A stretch of 64,000 nt of DNA from Pseudomonas aylmerensis. GTDB lineage: Bacteria > Pseudomonadota > Gammaproteobacteria > Pseudomonadales > Pseudomonadaceae. Positions 51,572-60,773 of this stretch are shown piece after piece (within the stretch, counting starts at the first letter, position 1; each line of letters starts with the position of its first letter). The DNA is taken from NCBI RefSeq assembly GCF_001702265.1, contig NZ_MAUE01000026.1, positions 310,001 through 374,000 of the forward strand. The letters run 5' to 3'. Made by a program: the position numbers and the translations under genes. The notes under the pieces were generated by a model. The model saw nothing but the letters and a program-made list of their open reading frames with translations, was not told the DNA's origin and did not search any database.

Positions 51572-51597
51572 TAGGCGCCCGGCAAGCCGGGCGCCTG
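51572..51597. terminator. Palindrome between convergent SDR and nrtR genes
   Basis: TAGGCGCCCGGC pairs with GCCGGGCGCCTG around AA. It lies between two convergent stop codons and belongs to the REP half-site type; without a T-run it may act as a Rho-linked or bidirectional terminator. Confidence 0.55.
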
Positions 51598-51607
51598 CAG
51601 GGGTGGT

Positions 51608-52300
51608 TTACTCGGCGAAACTGCGATCAAAAAAATACACCGCCCCGGGCTTCAGGTTCTCCACCGTCGCCTGGGGCCGGCCGCCTTCACCGTGCTTCTT
51701 GCGCCCCGTCTCACGCAGATACCCCGCCTCTGTCAGCTTCAATAGCCGCTGGCGAATACTGGTCTTCAATACCGGCCGCTCCAGCACCAGGGAAAAGATC
51801 GTGGTCGCTTCCGGTGCGCTGAATTCATTGCCCAGGAACATCAGCGGCAAGCTGCTGTACAGCGACTTGGAGAGCAACCGTTCCTGCACGGCCGCGACGA
51901 TACTGTTGTGATCGAACGGCAGCTTGATGCTGCCATCGGCCACTGCCTTCAGTGCAAACCAGCCCTGATGCTCACCCAGGCTGACTTCATCCGCGACGAT
52001 CGCCAGGTAAAAGGTCGACGACGACCAGCAACGCGGATCGCGAAACGCGTCACCCACCGTGCCCACTTGTTCACTCCAGGCCAACGCCAGGCCGACCTTG
52101 TCGCTGGTGCGCAAACGCTCCACGGCAGCCTGGAGGCTCAGATCTTGCACGTCGCCATTCACCACCACGCCGGGCAGCGCCCAGTGCCCGGCAAACGGCT
52201 CGGCCTCGCGTTTGTTTAGCAGCAGTTTCAGTTCGCCGGCCGTGCGGCAATAGCACAGCACGCACAGGTCGACGGTATGGAGGTAGGGGCTAAGGGGCAT
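51608..52300 (-). CDS. nrtR: NrtR, Nudix-family regulator of NAD metabolism
   Basis: 230 residues from the ATG at 52300 (AGAAGGA upstream). N-terminal Nudix-like domain (LLLNKREAEPFAGHWALPGV) with a degraded Nudix box, then a winged-helix domain (LPLMFLGNEFSAPEATTIF, TSIRQRLLKLTEAGYLRETG). NrtR senses ADP-ribose and represses NAD salvage genes. Divergent from pncA, with a matching palindrome between the two genes. Confidence 0.92.
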   Translation of the reverse strand: MPLSPYLHTVDLCVLCYCRTAGELKLLLNKREAEPFAGHWALPGVVVNGDVQDLSLQAAVERLRTSDKVGLALAWSEQVGTVGDAFRDPRCWSSSTFYLAIVADEVSLGEHQGWFALKAVADGSIKLPFDHNSIVAAVQERLLSKSLYSSLPLMFLGNEFSAPEATTIFSLVLERPVLKTSIRQRLLKLTEAGYLRETGRKKHGEGGRPQATVENLKPGAVYFFDRSFAE

Positions 52301-52399
52301 GTGACGTCCTTCTGAACAACGATGAGGCACAGTCTAGCGGATCGAACAGATATGTCATGTACTGGGCCAGGGATAGATATATAAATGTTTCTTGCAATG

Positions 52400-52420
52400 A
52401 AAGTACATGACGTGTACTTT
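52400..52420. promoter_or_regulatory. NrtR operator in the nrtR-pncA intergenic region
   Basis: AAAGTACA and TGTACTTT form a perfect 8+8 palindrome around TGACG, 26 bases before pncA. A second, partial site with GTCATGTACT lies at 52354-52363 nearer nrtR. Position and symmetry suit a repressor controlling both divergent genes. Confidence 0.8.
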
Positions 52421-52446
52421 TGATTCCAGGCCACAGGAGATCCGCC

Positions 52447-53094
52447 ATGACCCTCGCGAAAACCGCCATTGCTTCATTCGACGTCGATGCCCAGAAGAGC
52501 TTCACGCCGCTGTGCCCCAACGAATTGCCGGTGGTCGGTGGTGATCAGATCGGTGCCGAACTCAACTTCATGGCCAGCCTCTCCGGCCACCGCGTCGGCA
52601 GCAAGGACGCGCACACCCCGCATGCACCCTGGGTGGTCACGCAGCACAGCGAGATGCTGCAGCCCACCGGCCTGGTCCACGCCGATGTCACCTGGGTCAG
52701 CCACTGCGTGCCGGGTACCGAGGGCTTTACCTTGCTCGACGAACTGCCCACGCCCTATGACTACGACTACTTCATCTGGAAAGGCGTCGAACCCGACCTG
52801 CACCCCTACGGCGCCTGCTACCACGACCTGCACGACAAGCTCTCCACCGGCGTGATCGAGTACCTCAAGGCCCAAAGTGTCAGCCGCGTGATCGTCGGCG
52901 GCCTGGCCCTCGACTACTGCGTCAAGACCACCGCCCTGCAACTGCTCAAGGCCGGGCTGGAGGTGGTCCTGCACGTGCCGGCGTGCCGCAGTATCAGCGA
53001 GGAGGGCGGTGTGCAGGCCGTCAACGAGTTGCTCAAGGCCGGTGCCTGCATCAGCAGCACCCGCGAAGAACTGGCCGCGATGGCCACGCGTTAA
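52447..53094 (+). CDS. pncA: Nicotinamidase
   Basis: 215 residues from the ATG at 52447 (CAGGAGAT upstream). Isochorismatase-like fold with the catalytic aspartate in SFDVDAQKSFTP, metal-site histidines in DAHTPHAPW and the nucleophile in GLALDYCVKTTALQLL. Converts nicotinamide to nicotinate. First gene of the salvage unit, directly downstream of the NrtR palindrome. Confidence 0.94.
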   Translation: MTLAKTAIASFDVDAQKSFTPLCPNELPVVGGDQIGAELNFMASLSGHRVGSKDAHTPHAPWVVTQHSEMLQPTGLVHADVTWVSHCVPGTEGFTLLDELPTPYDYDYFIWKGVEPDLHPYGACYHDLHDKLSTGVIEYLKAQSVSRVIVGGLALDYCVKTTALQLLKAGLEVVLHVPACRSISEEGGVQAVNELLKAGACISSTREELAAMATR

Positions 53095-53105
53095 GGAGAT
53101 ACACC

Positions 53106-54344
53106 ATGGAAAGTGCCTACGACTACGAATCCCCGGTGATCCAGGGCTTGCTCGACACCGACTACTACACCTTCACCATGATGCAGGCGGTGTTGCACCA
53201 GCACCCGAATGTCGATGTGGAATACAACTTCATCGTCCGCTCCAGGGAAAAGCTCGGCCACCTGATCCCCGCGTTGCGCGCCGAGCTGGAGAACATGGCC
53301 GGCCTGCAGATGCGAGAAGGCGAGCTGCGCTTTTTGTTCAACCCGCGTTTTCGCGAATACCTGACCCCGGACTACGAGCGCTTTCTCGGCTTGTTCCGCT
53401 TCAATCTGCGTTATATCCACGTCAGTGAGATCGACGGCCAGTTGAACATCCGCGTGGTCGGCCCGATGCTGCACTGCATCATGTTCGAGCAGCCGGTTCT
53501 GGCGATGGTCAGCGAGTTGCGCAACCGCGACACATACCCCGACGTGAGCCTGGAAGACGTCACCCGCAAGCTCTATCAGAAGTTCGACTGGCTGGAGAAA
53601 AACCTCAGCCGCGAGGAGCTGGCCGACTTGCGTGTGTCGGACTTCTCGACCCGCCGGCGCCTTTCGTTCAAGGCCCAGCGCGAAGTGGTGGACATCATGC
53701 GCCGCGACTTCCCCGGCCAGTTCGTCGGCACCAGCAATGCGCACCTGGCCTATGAGTTCGACCTGCCGCTGATCGGCACCATGGCCCACCAATGGCTGAT
53801 GGTGCACCAGCAACTGGGCCGCCTGCGTGAAAGCCAGAACGCGGCGCTGGAAAACTGGGTGCGCGAGTACCGGGGCCGCCTCGGCATCGCCTTGACCGAC
53901 TGCATCAGCACCGACTTTTTCCTCAAGGATTTCGACCTGTACTTCGCCAAGCTCTACGACGGCCTGCGCCAGGACTCCGGCGACCCTATCGCCTGGGCCG
54001 ACAAGGTGCTGGCCCGCTACAAACAGTTGGGCATCGACCCGATGACCAAGGACCTGATGTTTTCCGACGGCCTGAACTTCGAAAAATGCCTGCCGATCCT
54101 GCGGCACATCCGTGGCAAGGCCAAGTTCGGCTTCGGCATGGGCACCAGCCTGGCCTGCGATGTGGAGGGCGTCGAGCCGCTGAGCATCGTGATGAAGCTG
54201 GTGCGGGTGCACGGCGAGCCGGTGGTGAAATTCTCCGATGATCCGATCAAGAACGTCTGCGAAGACCCGTCGTTCTTGCAGTACGCGGCCCAGGTGTTTT
54301 CTGTGGGAGGGGGCGTGCTCCCGAATGCGCTGGATCAGCGCTGA
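53106..54344 (+). CDS. pncB: Nicotinate phosphoribosyltransferase with REP-encoded C-terminus
   Basis: 412 residues from the ATG at 53106. PncB pattern: LLDTDYYTFTMMQAVLHQHP, FSTRRRLSFKAQ, GTSNAHLAYEFDLPLIGTMAHQW (shown in part) and SDGLNFEKCLPI. Makes nicotinate mononucleotide from nicotinate and PRPP. The last ~14 residues (from GGGVLPNALDQR) are coded by a REP element, replacing the usual short end of the family. It follows pncA by 11 bases. Confidence 0.93.
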   Translation: MESAYDYESPVIQGLLDTDYYTFTMMQAVLHQHPNVDVEYNFIVRSREKLGHLIPALRAELENMAGLQMREGELRFLFNPRFREYLTPDYERFLGLFRFNLRYIHVSEIDGQLNIRVVGPMLHCIMFEQPVLAMVSELRNRDTYPDVSLEDVTRKLYQKFDWLEKNLSREELADLRVSDFSTRRRLSFKAQREVVDIMRRDFPGQFVGTSNAHLAYEFDLPLIGTMAHQWLMVHQQLGRLRESQNAALENWVREYRGRLGIALTDCISTDFFLKDFDLYFAKLYDGLRQDSGDPIAWADKVLARYKQLGIDPMTKDLMFSDGLNFEKCLPILRHIRGKAKFGFGMGTSLACDVEGVEPLSIVMKLVRVHGEPVVKFSDDPIKNVCEDPSFLQYAAQVFSVGGGVLPNALDQR

Positions 54345-54391
54345 CGGTGTCGACTGACATGTCGTCTTCGCGAGCGAGCCCGCTCCCACAG
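54301..54391. repeat. REP pair overlapping the 3' end of pncB
   Basis: CTGTGGGAG at 54301-54309 is answered by CTCCCACAG at 54383-54391, with GAGCGAGCCCGC between. The left half lies inside the pncB coding sequence, the right half between pncB and nadE. Confidence 0.85.
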
Positions 54392-54419
54392 GTCAATCCC
54401 GGCAATACAGAGGTGTGAT

Positions 54420-55235
54420 ATGCAAACCCAAGAACGTATCGCGCAGGAACTGAATATCGATCGGCAACTGGGCAAGGGCGATGAAGCCAAAGAGGTCCAG
54501 CGGCGCATCGATTTCATCAAGACCACCTTGCGCCAGTCCGGCTGCAAGGCCCTGGTACTGGGCATCAGTGGCGGTGTCGACTCGCTGACCGCCGGCCGCC
54601 TGTGCCAGTTGGCGGTAGAGCAACTGCGAAATGAGGACTACGCCGCGCGCTTTATCGCCATGCGCCTGCCCTATAAAACCCAGGCCGATGAAAGCGATGC
54701 CCAGGCCTCGCTGGATTTCATCGCCCCGGACCACATCGAGACCCTGAACATCGCCGCCAGCGTCGACGGCCTGATGGCCAGCCTCGACGCCAACCAAGCC
54801 AGCGCCAGCCACGTGGATTTCATCAAGGGCAACGTCAAGGCCCGCACCCGCATGATCGCCCAGTACGCGGTGGCCAACCTGCACAACGGCCTGGTGGTCG
54901 GCACCGACCATGGCGCCGAAGCGCTGATGGGTTTCTTCACCAAATTCGGCGACGGCGCCTGCGACCTGGCGCCGCTCTCGGGGCTGACCAAGACCCAGGT
55001 CCGCCTGCTGGCCAGCGCCCTCGGCGCCCCGGCGACGCTGGTGCACAAACTGCCGACCGCCGACCTGGAAGAGCTGGTGCCGGGCAAACCGGACGAACAC
55101 GCCTACGGCTGTACTTATGCAGAGATCGACGCCTACCTGATGGGCGAGCCGGTGAGCGAACGAGTGAGGAGCCTTATCGAGCAGGCCTACCTCAAGACCG
55201 CCCACAAACGCGCACTGCCCATCACCCCCTCGTAG
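54420..55235 (+). CDS. nadE: NAD+ synthase (ammonia-dependent)
   Basis: 271 residues. The PP-loop [39 protein letters not shown] and [15 protein letters not shown] are diagnostic. No glutaminase domain, so it uses ammonia. Completes the salvage route from nicotinamide: pncA, pncB, then adenylation elsewhere, then NadE. It follows pncB by 75 bases containing the REP element. Confidence 0.94.
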   Translation: MQTQERIAQELNIDRQLGKGDEAKEVQRRIDFIKTTLRQSGCKALVLGISGGVDSLTAGRLCQLAVEQLRNEDYAARFIAMRLPYKTQADESDAQASLDFIAPDHIETLNIAASVDGLMASLDANQASASHVDFIKGNVKARTRMIAQYAVANLHNGLVVGTDHGAEALMGFFTKFGDGACDLAPLSGLTKTQVRLLASALGAPATLVHKLPTADLEELVPGKPDEHAYGCTYAEIDAYLMGEPVSERVRSLIEQAYLKTAHKRALPITPS

Positions 55236-55332
55236 GCGCGGGCTCGCCAGCGAAAAACCAATCGGCACCACGTACTTCCAGCATGCCCGCGTTATCGTTG
55301 TGGTTTTTCGCTAGGGCAAGGTAAGCGTAATT

Positions 55333-55351
55333 CCCACGTCCACTACGTGGG
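55333..55351. other. Small perfect hairpin downstream of the ABC binding-protein gene
   Basis: CCCACGT and ACGTGGG pair around CCACT, between the convergent nadE and binding-protein genes. No T-run follows, so it is only a weak terminator candidate. The rest of 55236-55358 holds a REP-like half site and nothing else. Confidence 0.4.
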
Positions 55352-55358
55352 GGTCGGC

Positions 55359-56390
55359 CTATCGCTCGATTGACCGACTCCACCGTGCATTCCACTCCGG
55401 CCGCGCCTGGTTCACCTGGTCCCAGTCGATCGAAATCGCCGTCTGCAAGTAACCCTGCATCGCCTCCACCCGTGCGCGGGTCTTGTCGGTGGTCGGTGTG
55501 GTCGGGTTCGACGGGATCTGGTCGCCTTCTTCCAGCGCCGGTGCCTGGGCCTCGGCGGTCAGCAAAAATGCTGCGAGCTTCTGCGCCAGTTCCGGCTGGT
55601 CATTGCGTGCAATCACGCATTCAGCCACGTTCAGCACCACCGCGCCTTCCTTCGGTTGCGCATATTCCATCGGCACGCCGAGCAACTTCTGGGTGGTGAC
55701 CTGGGTCGGGGTGAGGGGGAAGATCGCCGCTTCGTCGGTCTGCACCATCTCGGAGATTTTCGCCGAGCTGGCGATGTATTCCAGTACGTTGGGGCCAACG
55801 GTTTTCGGCCAGGCCTTGAATCCCGGGTCGACGTTGGTTTCATCGCCGCCCTGGATGCGGTTGAACATCAAGAAGCCGTGCAGGCCGAAGGTCGACGAGG
55901 CCAGGGACTGGAACACCACTTTGTCCTTGAAGCGCGGGTCGGCCAGGTCCATCCACGAGGTGGGCGCGGCCCAGCCTTTTTCCTTGAACATCTTGGCGTT
56001 GTAGCCCAGGCCGGTGACGCCCAGGGTCACGGCCACGGCCTGCTGCTTGATTTTCGCCTTGGCCGGGATCTGCTCCAGGGTCAGGCTCGGCGCCAACGTG
56101 TCGCACAGGCCCATGGAGATGGCGCGGTACATGATGCCGTCGTCGAGGAACATCACGTGCATCTGCGGGTTGTCTTTGTTGGCCTGGACCTTGGCGAGGA
56201 TGTCCGACGAGGTGCCAGGCACGATCACCACCTTGACGTTATTGGCCTTCTCGAACGCGGGCAGCACCTTGTCGGCGTACACCCGTTCCATGGTGCCGCC
56301 ATTCATGCCCAGGTACAGCGTCGGCGCGGCGTTTGCGGTGGTGGTGAGCAAGGCGAGGGACAAGCAGGACAGCGCAATACGGAGGTTCAT
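55359..56390 (-). CDS. PotD-type ABC transporter substrate-binding protein
   Basis: 343 residues with a signal peptide (LALLTTTANAA). The mature protein (LGMNGGTMERVYADKVLPAF, VVIVPGTSSDILAKVQANKD) is a family-1-type periplasmic binding protein of the polyamine/iron/thiamine class. It is the last gene of a seven-gene operon: ATPase, two permeases, three dehydrogenase subunits, binding protein. Substrate not readable; an amine, opine or amino acid is likely given the dehydrogenase. Confidence 0.87.
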   Translation of the reverse strand: MNLRIALSCLSLALLTTTANAAPTLYLGMNGGTMERVYADKVLPAFEKANNVKVVIVPGTSSDILAKVQANKDNPQMHVMFLDDGIMYRAISMGLCDTLAPSLTLEQIPAKAKIKQQAVAVTLGVTGLGYNAKMFKEKGWAAPTSWMDLADPRFKDKVVFQSLASSTFGLHGFLMFNRIQGGDETNVDPGFKAWPKTVGPNVLEYIASSAKISEMVQTDEAAIFPLTPTQVTTQKLLGVPMEYAQPKEGAVVLNVAECVIARNDQPELAQKLAAFLLTAEAQAPALEEGDQIPSNPTTPTTDKTRARVEAMQGYLQTAISIDWDQVNQARPEWNARWSRSIER

Positions 56391-56404
56391 GGAGGTTTTT
56401 CCTC

Positions 56405-57502
56405 TCAGGCTTGGAAACGACGGATGGAAAACGCTTCGATGGGTTGGCGGCTGGCCCCGTCGCAGACAATCTCTGCCAGGGCTTCACCGACCGCGGGGCC
56501 GAGCTGGAACCCGGCGCCGGCAAAGCCGAAACCGTGGAGCAAGCCCGGTTGGGTACTGCTGGGCCCGATCACCGGTTCGTGATCGGGTAGGTAACCTTCG
56601 GTGCCGCTCCAGGTGCGAATCGCCTGGGCACCCTTGAGGAACGGGTACAACTCGCCGGCATTGCGCAGAATCTCCAGCACCGCGGCCTGGCCAGGGCGCG
56701 CCGTCAGCGGGCCGAGGGCAAAACCGCGCCCGCCACCGAGGATGCAATTGCCCCGGGCAACCTGCCGCGCATAAATCCCGCCGCCTTCGACGCCGGTGCT
56801 CACGTTCATCACCATCGGCAATGGCTCGGTGACCAGCATCGCCGGATGCGCCGAGGTAATCGGCACCGGCTCGCCGAAGTGCGCGGCCACGGTGCCGGCC
56901 CAGGCGCCGGCGCAATTGAGTAACCACAGCGCCTGTAAGTGCAGGCCGTTGGCGCAGCGCACCTGAAAGCGCTGGCCGTCATGTTCGACCTGAAGCACTT
57001 CGGCCTGCTCGTGGACCGCCGCGCCAAGGCGTTGCGCGGCACGGGCGAAAGCCGGAGACACCAGTCGCGGGTTGGCATGCCCGTCTTCCGGACACAACGA
57101 AGCGCCCACGGCGATATCGCCGACCCAGGGAAAGCGTGCACGTAGCTCGGTGTAGTCCAGCAATTGCAAGCCCAGGCCAAAGCCTCGGGTGTGCTCGGCA
57201 TAGGCTTGCAGCGCAGCAAAATCCGCCGCGCTGCGCGCGAGTTTCAGATGCCCGGAACGCACGTACTCGCCGTCGATGCCGATCAACCCCGGCAGGTCGG
57301 ACCACAGCGCATGGGCGCGTTGCGACAGCGGTAACTGATGCAGCGGCCGGCCTTGTCGGCGCACGCCGCCGTAATTCACACCACTGGAATGCGAGCCGCA
57401 AAAATCCCGTTCCACCAGGGCCACGCGCTGGCCCTTCTGCGCCAGCATCAAGGCTGCCGAAGCGCCGACAATGCCGCCGCCAAGTACGATGACGTCGATC
57501 AT
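56405..57502 (-). CDS. FAD-dependent DAO-family oxidoreductase (HcnC/opine oxidase B-like)
   Basis: 365 residues. FAD motif at the start (VIVLGGGIVGASAALMLAQK), DAO-fold segments FCGSHSSGVNYGGVRRQGRP and the C-terminal VIGPSSTQPGLLHGFGFAGA. Relatives are HcnC, opine oxidase subunit B and D-hydroxyproline dehydrogenase. It should oxidise a secondary amine or amino acid. Its start overlaps the previous gene by 4 bases (ATGA). Confidence 0.9.
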   Translation of the reverse strand: MIDVIVLGGGIVGASAALMLAQKGQRVALVERDFCGSHSSGVNYGGVRRQGRPLHQLPLSQRAHALWSDLPGLIGIDGEYVRSGHLKLARSAADFAALQAYAEHTRGFGLGLQLLDYTELRARFPWVGDIAVGASLCPEDGHANPRLVSPAFARAAQRLGAAVHEQAEVLQVEHDGQRFQVRCANGLHLQALWLLNCAGAWAGTVAAHFGEPVPITSAHPAMLVTEPLPMVMNVSTGVEGGGIYARQVARGNCILGGGRGFALGPLTARPGQAAVLEILRNAGELYPFLKGAQAIRTWSGTEGYLPDHEPVIGPSSTQPGLLHGFGFAGAGFQLGPAVGEALAEIVCDGASRQPIEAFSIRRFQA

Positions 57503-58842
57503 GGCTGCACCTCCACGCCGAACGGCAACGGCTTGATCGGAGCCTGGCCACGCAGGCGGCCGACGTTTTCAACTGCGCGACCGCTGCGCTCGGCGACGAT
57601 TTCCGCCGCCGCCAGCCCGCACATGCGGCCCTGGCAGCGACCCATGCCGACGCGGCAATACGCCTTGACCCGATTGATTTCCCAATGGCCTTCATCGACC
57701 ACGGCGCGCACATCACCGACGCTGACTTCCTCGCAACGGCACAGGATCAACGCATCCGGCGCCTGCGCAGCCCAGTTTTCAGGGAACGGGAACGCAGTTT
57801 CCAGACCATGGCGAAAGCGCTGGATAGCCGCCAGTTGCTGCTCCAGCTCAGCCGGGCGGCGATGATCGATGGCAATGCCTGAATCTTCCAGCACCGCCAA
57901 GGCTGCGCGTTCGCCGGCCATTGCTGCCGCGTCTGCCCCCATGATTCCAGCGCCATCGCCGGCCAGGTACACGTCGCTCACACTGCTGCGTCCGGCGCCG
58001 TCGCGTTGCGGCAACCAGGCGCGATTCAACGCGCTCCAGGCAAACTCACAGCCGAGCAAGTCCGCCAGCTGTGTCTCGCTGCGCAAGGCATGGGCGAAGC
58101 CCACGGCGTCACATTCCAGCACTTGCTGGTCCCAGCGGATGCCACGCACGCGCTGCTCGCCGTCGATCTGTTGAAGCGTCGCGCCCTGATGCACGGGCAC
58201 GCCGTGAGCGGTCAGCCAGGCGCGGTAATACAAGCCCTTGGCCAAGGTCAGCGGTTGCCGGAGCAGGGCCGGCACTGCACGGCATTGCGCGCTGAACGGC
58301 GCGCTGTCGAGCACTGCCACCACCTGGGCGCCGGCCTTGGCGTACTGGTACGCGACCAAATACAGCAACGGTCCGCTGCCACAAAACGCCACCCGTTCAC
58401 CAATCGCGCAGCCCTGATACTTCAAGGCGATTTGCGCCGCGCCCAGGCTGTACACCCCCGGCAAGGTCCAGCCCGGGACTGGCAGGATGCGGTCGGTGGC
58501 GCCGGTGGCGACGATGATCCGCGCATACTCGACGCTCTCGGCACGCCCGTTATTGAGCATGTCCAGGCGCCCATCCTCGGCGTTCCACACCAGCGTTTGC
58601 GGGCGGTAGTCGATCAGCGGCGCGAGTTCATCCAGCGTACGGTGCACGGCCTCGGCCTTGCGCGCCTCGAACCCGTAGATCTGCTTGGCCGTACGCTGGA
58701 AGTTTGCCGGCTGGCGCCGATAGATCTGCCCGCCGCCGCGCAGGCTTTCATCCACCAGGCAGGCTTTGATGCCATGGTCGAGCAGGGTGCGCGCAGCGCT
58801 GATCCCTGCCGGGCCGGCACCGACAATCACCACCGGCTTCAT
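57499..58842 (-). CDS. FAD/NAD-binding oxidoreductase with C-terminal BFD-type [2Fe-2S] domain (HcnB/opine oxidase A-like)
   Basis: 447 residues. FAD motif VVIVGAGPAGISAARTLLDH, second nucleotide-binding segment VAFCGSGPLLYLVAYQYAK, and a C-terminal BFD-like cluster site with cysteines in LILCRCEEVSV and CRVGMGRCQGRMCG. This is the A-type subunit that passes electrons between the DAO subunit and acceptors. ATGA overlaps join it to both neighbours. Confidence 0.9.
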   Translation of the reverse strand: MKPVVIVGAGPAGISAARTLLDHGIKACLVDESLRGGGQIYRRQPANFQRTAKQIYGFEARKAEAVHRTLDELAPLIDYRPQTLVWNAEDGRLDMLNNGRAESVEYARIIVATGATDRILPVPGWTLPGVYSLGAAQIALKYQGCAIGERVAFCGSGPLLYLVAYQYAKAGAQVVAVLDSAPFSAQCRAVPALLRQPLTLAKGLYYRAWLTAHGVPVHQGATLQQIDGEQRVRGIRWDQQVLECDAVGFAHALRSETQLADLLGCEFAWSALNRAWLPQRDGAGRSSVSDVYLAGDGAGIMGADAAAMAGERAALAVLEDSGIAIDHRRPAELEQQLAAIQRFRHGLETAFPFPENWAAQAPDALILCRCEEVSVGDVRAVVDEGHWEINRVKAYCRVGMGRCQGRMCGLAAAEIVAERSGRAVENVGRLRGQAPIKPLPFGVEVQP

Positions 58843-59129
58843 AGCTGGCGCCCCGGCTCGCGGCTGATCGCCTGGCCTTCTTCCAGCAGCGTCGAGCAGG
58901 CCCGCACGCGGCGCCCATCCTCAAGCCGTACCCAGCAATCCTGGCAGGCGCCCATCAGGCAAAACCCGGCGCGGCGTTCGGCGCTGAAATCACTGCCGCG
59001 CAGGTGCTCGGCGCAGGTCAGAACGGCGGTCAGCAACGTGTCGCCGAGCAAGCCGGTGGCGGGTTGCCCGTCCAGGGTAAAGGCCAGGGCAGGGCGCGTG
59101 GTTTCGGCCAATCGTTTGAACAAGGCCAT
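58839..59129 (-). CDS. Small [2Fe-2S] subunit (HcnA-like)
   Basis: 96 residues from the ATG at 59129. Four cluster cysteines in GFCLMGACQDCWVRLEDG and RACSTLL, the plant-type ferredoxin arrangement of HcnA and of the gamma subunits of sarcosine and D-hydroxyproline dehydrogenases. It joins the permease upstream and the FAD subunit downstream by 1- and 4-base overlaps. Confidence 0.9.
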   Translation of the reverse strand: MALFKRLAETTRPALAFTLDGQPATGLLGDTLLTAVLTCAEHLRGSDFSAERRAGFCLMGACQDCWVRLEDGRRVRACSTLLEEGQAISREPGRQL

Positions 59130-59923
59130 CAATGTTTCCCCACCAGCACGCGGTCCAGGCCGTAGACCCGGTCGAGCAGAATCATGGTCGCCGCCGTCAG
59201 CGCAATCACCAACGCCGACACCGCCGCCATCATCGGGTCGATGGACTCGGTGGCGTACACGTACATGCGCACCGGCAGCGTCTGCGTGGCCGGCGAACTG
59301 ACGAAGATCGACAACGTCACCTCATCGAAACTGTTGATGAAGGCCAGCAGCCAACCCCCGGCGACGCCGGGCAAAATCATCGGCAAGGTGATCTGGCGAA
59401 ACAGCGTGAAGCGCCCGGCGCCCAGGGACTCCGCCGCCTGTTCGGCACTGCGGTCAATACCGATCGCCGCTGCCAGCACCAGGCGCAGCACATACGGGGT
59501 GATGATCACCACGTGCGCGAGCATCAGCCAGGTGAAGCTGCCGTTCACGCCCATCAGCGCGAACAGGCGCAGCATCGCCACGCCCAGGACCAGGTGCGGA
59601 ATGATGATCGGCGACAGGAACAACGCGCTGAAAAAGTTGCGCCCCGGGAACGAGTATCGGCTGATCGCCAAGGCCGCCGGCACAGCAATCAAGGTGGCCA
59701 GGGTCGCGGCGGTAAACGCCAGGATCAGGCTGTTGTAGAACGCCTGGATAAAGTCGGCACGCTCGAACACTGCGCGAAACCAGCGCAGGGAGAAGCCCGA
59801 GGTGGGCAGGCTCAAGGTGTTTTCCGGGGTGAAGGCCACCAGGCAGACCACCACCAGCGGCGCCATCATGAACAGCACCACCAGGCCGTGAAAGCCGAGG
59901 GCCAAAGGACCGTTTCTGGACAT
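59129..59923 (-). CDS. ABC transporter permease (PotC type)
   Basis: 264 residues, six predicted helices and the EAA-type loop AAESLGAGRFTLFRQITLPM. Paired with the permease at 59928-60773, 4 bases upstream. The inner-membrane channel of the PotABCD-type importer. Confidence 0.9.
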   Translation of the reverse strand: MSRNGPLALGFHGLVVLFMMAPLVVVCLVAFTPENTLSLPTSGFSLRWFRAVFERADFIQAFYNSLILAFTAATLATLIAVPAALAISRYSFPGRNFFSALFLSPIIIPHLVLGVAMLRLFALMGVNGSFTWLMLAHVVIITPYVLRLVLAAAIGIDRSAEQAAESLGAGRFTLFRQITLPMILPGVAGGWLLAFINSFDEVTLSIFVSSPATQTLPVRMYVYATESIDPMMAAVSALVIALTAATMILLDRVYGLDRVLVGKH

Positions 59924-59927
59924 GCGC

Positions 59928-60773
59928 TTAAACCCCCAGGGACTTTTTATAGCGGCCTTCGACCATGCGGTTCCAGCTCAGCATGATCAGCAGATTGACC
60001 AACAGCAGCACCACCGCGATGGTGGCGCCCATGGGCCAGTTGAGTTCCGAGAGGTACTGGTCGTACACCACGGTGGCGACCATTTTCAGGCGTCGTCCGC
60101 CAAGCAGGCCGGGAATCGCAAACGAACTGGCGGCCAGGCCGAACACGATCAGGGTGCCGGACAGCACGCCGGGCATCACCTGGGGCAACACGATCCTGCG
60201 CATCACCGTGGCCTGGCTTGCACCCAGCGACAGCGCGGCCTGTTCAGCCGACGGATCGAGCTTTTGCAGCGAGGTCCACACCGGAATGATCATGAACGGC
60301 AGCATCACGTGCACCAGCGCGATGATCACTGCGAATGGCGTGTACAGCAGCTTCACCGGGCGCCCGCCGAGGGCCTGGATCACCTGGTTGACCAGCCCGT
60401 CGGCACCCAGCAGCAGGCTCCAGCCGAAGGCGCGCACCACCACCGAAATCAGCAGCGGCGTGAGGATCAGGATCAGGAAGATCGAGCGCCATGGCGTGCC
60501 CATGCGACTGAGGATGTAAGCCTCGGGGACGCCGATCACCACGCACAGCAGGGTCACCAGCGCGCTGATCCAGAAGGTGCGCCAGAAGATCTCGTAGAAG
60601 TACGAGTCACTGAACAGCGCCAGGTAGTGGGCCAGGGTCCATTCATCACCCTTGACGCCGACCTGGTAGTCGAACACGTTGAACGACAGCACCAGTGTCA
60701 GCCCGAGCGGCAGGATCAGCAGCCCGGTAAACAGCAGCAGGGCCGGCAGTGAAAGCAAATAGCCGCGACTCAT
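59928..60773 (-). CDS. ABC transporter permease (PotB type)
   Basis: 281 residues, six predicted helices with the loop AALSLGASQATVMRRIVLPQ. Starts within the last 4 bases of the ATPase gene (ATGA). Together with the next gene it forms the channel. Confidence 0.9.
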   Translation of the reverse strand: MSRGYLLSLPALLLFTGLLILPLGLTLVLSFNVFDYQVGVKGDEWTLAHYLALFSDSYFYEIFWRTFWISALVTLLCVVIGVPEAYILSRMGTPWRSIFLILILTPLLISVVVRAFGWSLLLGADGLVNQVIQALGGRPVKLLYTPFAVIIALVHVMLPFMIIPVWTSLQKLDPSAEQAALSLGASQATVMRRIVLPQVMPGVLSGTLIVFGLAASSFAIPGLLGGRRLKMVATVVYDQYLSELNWPMGATIAVVLLLVNLLIMLSWNRMVEGRYKKSLGV

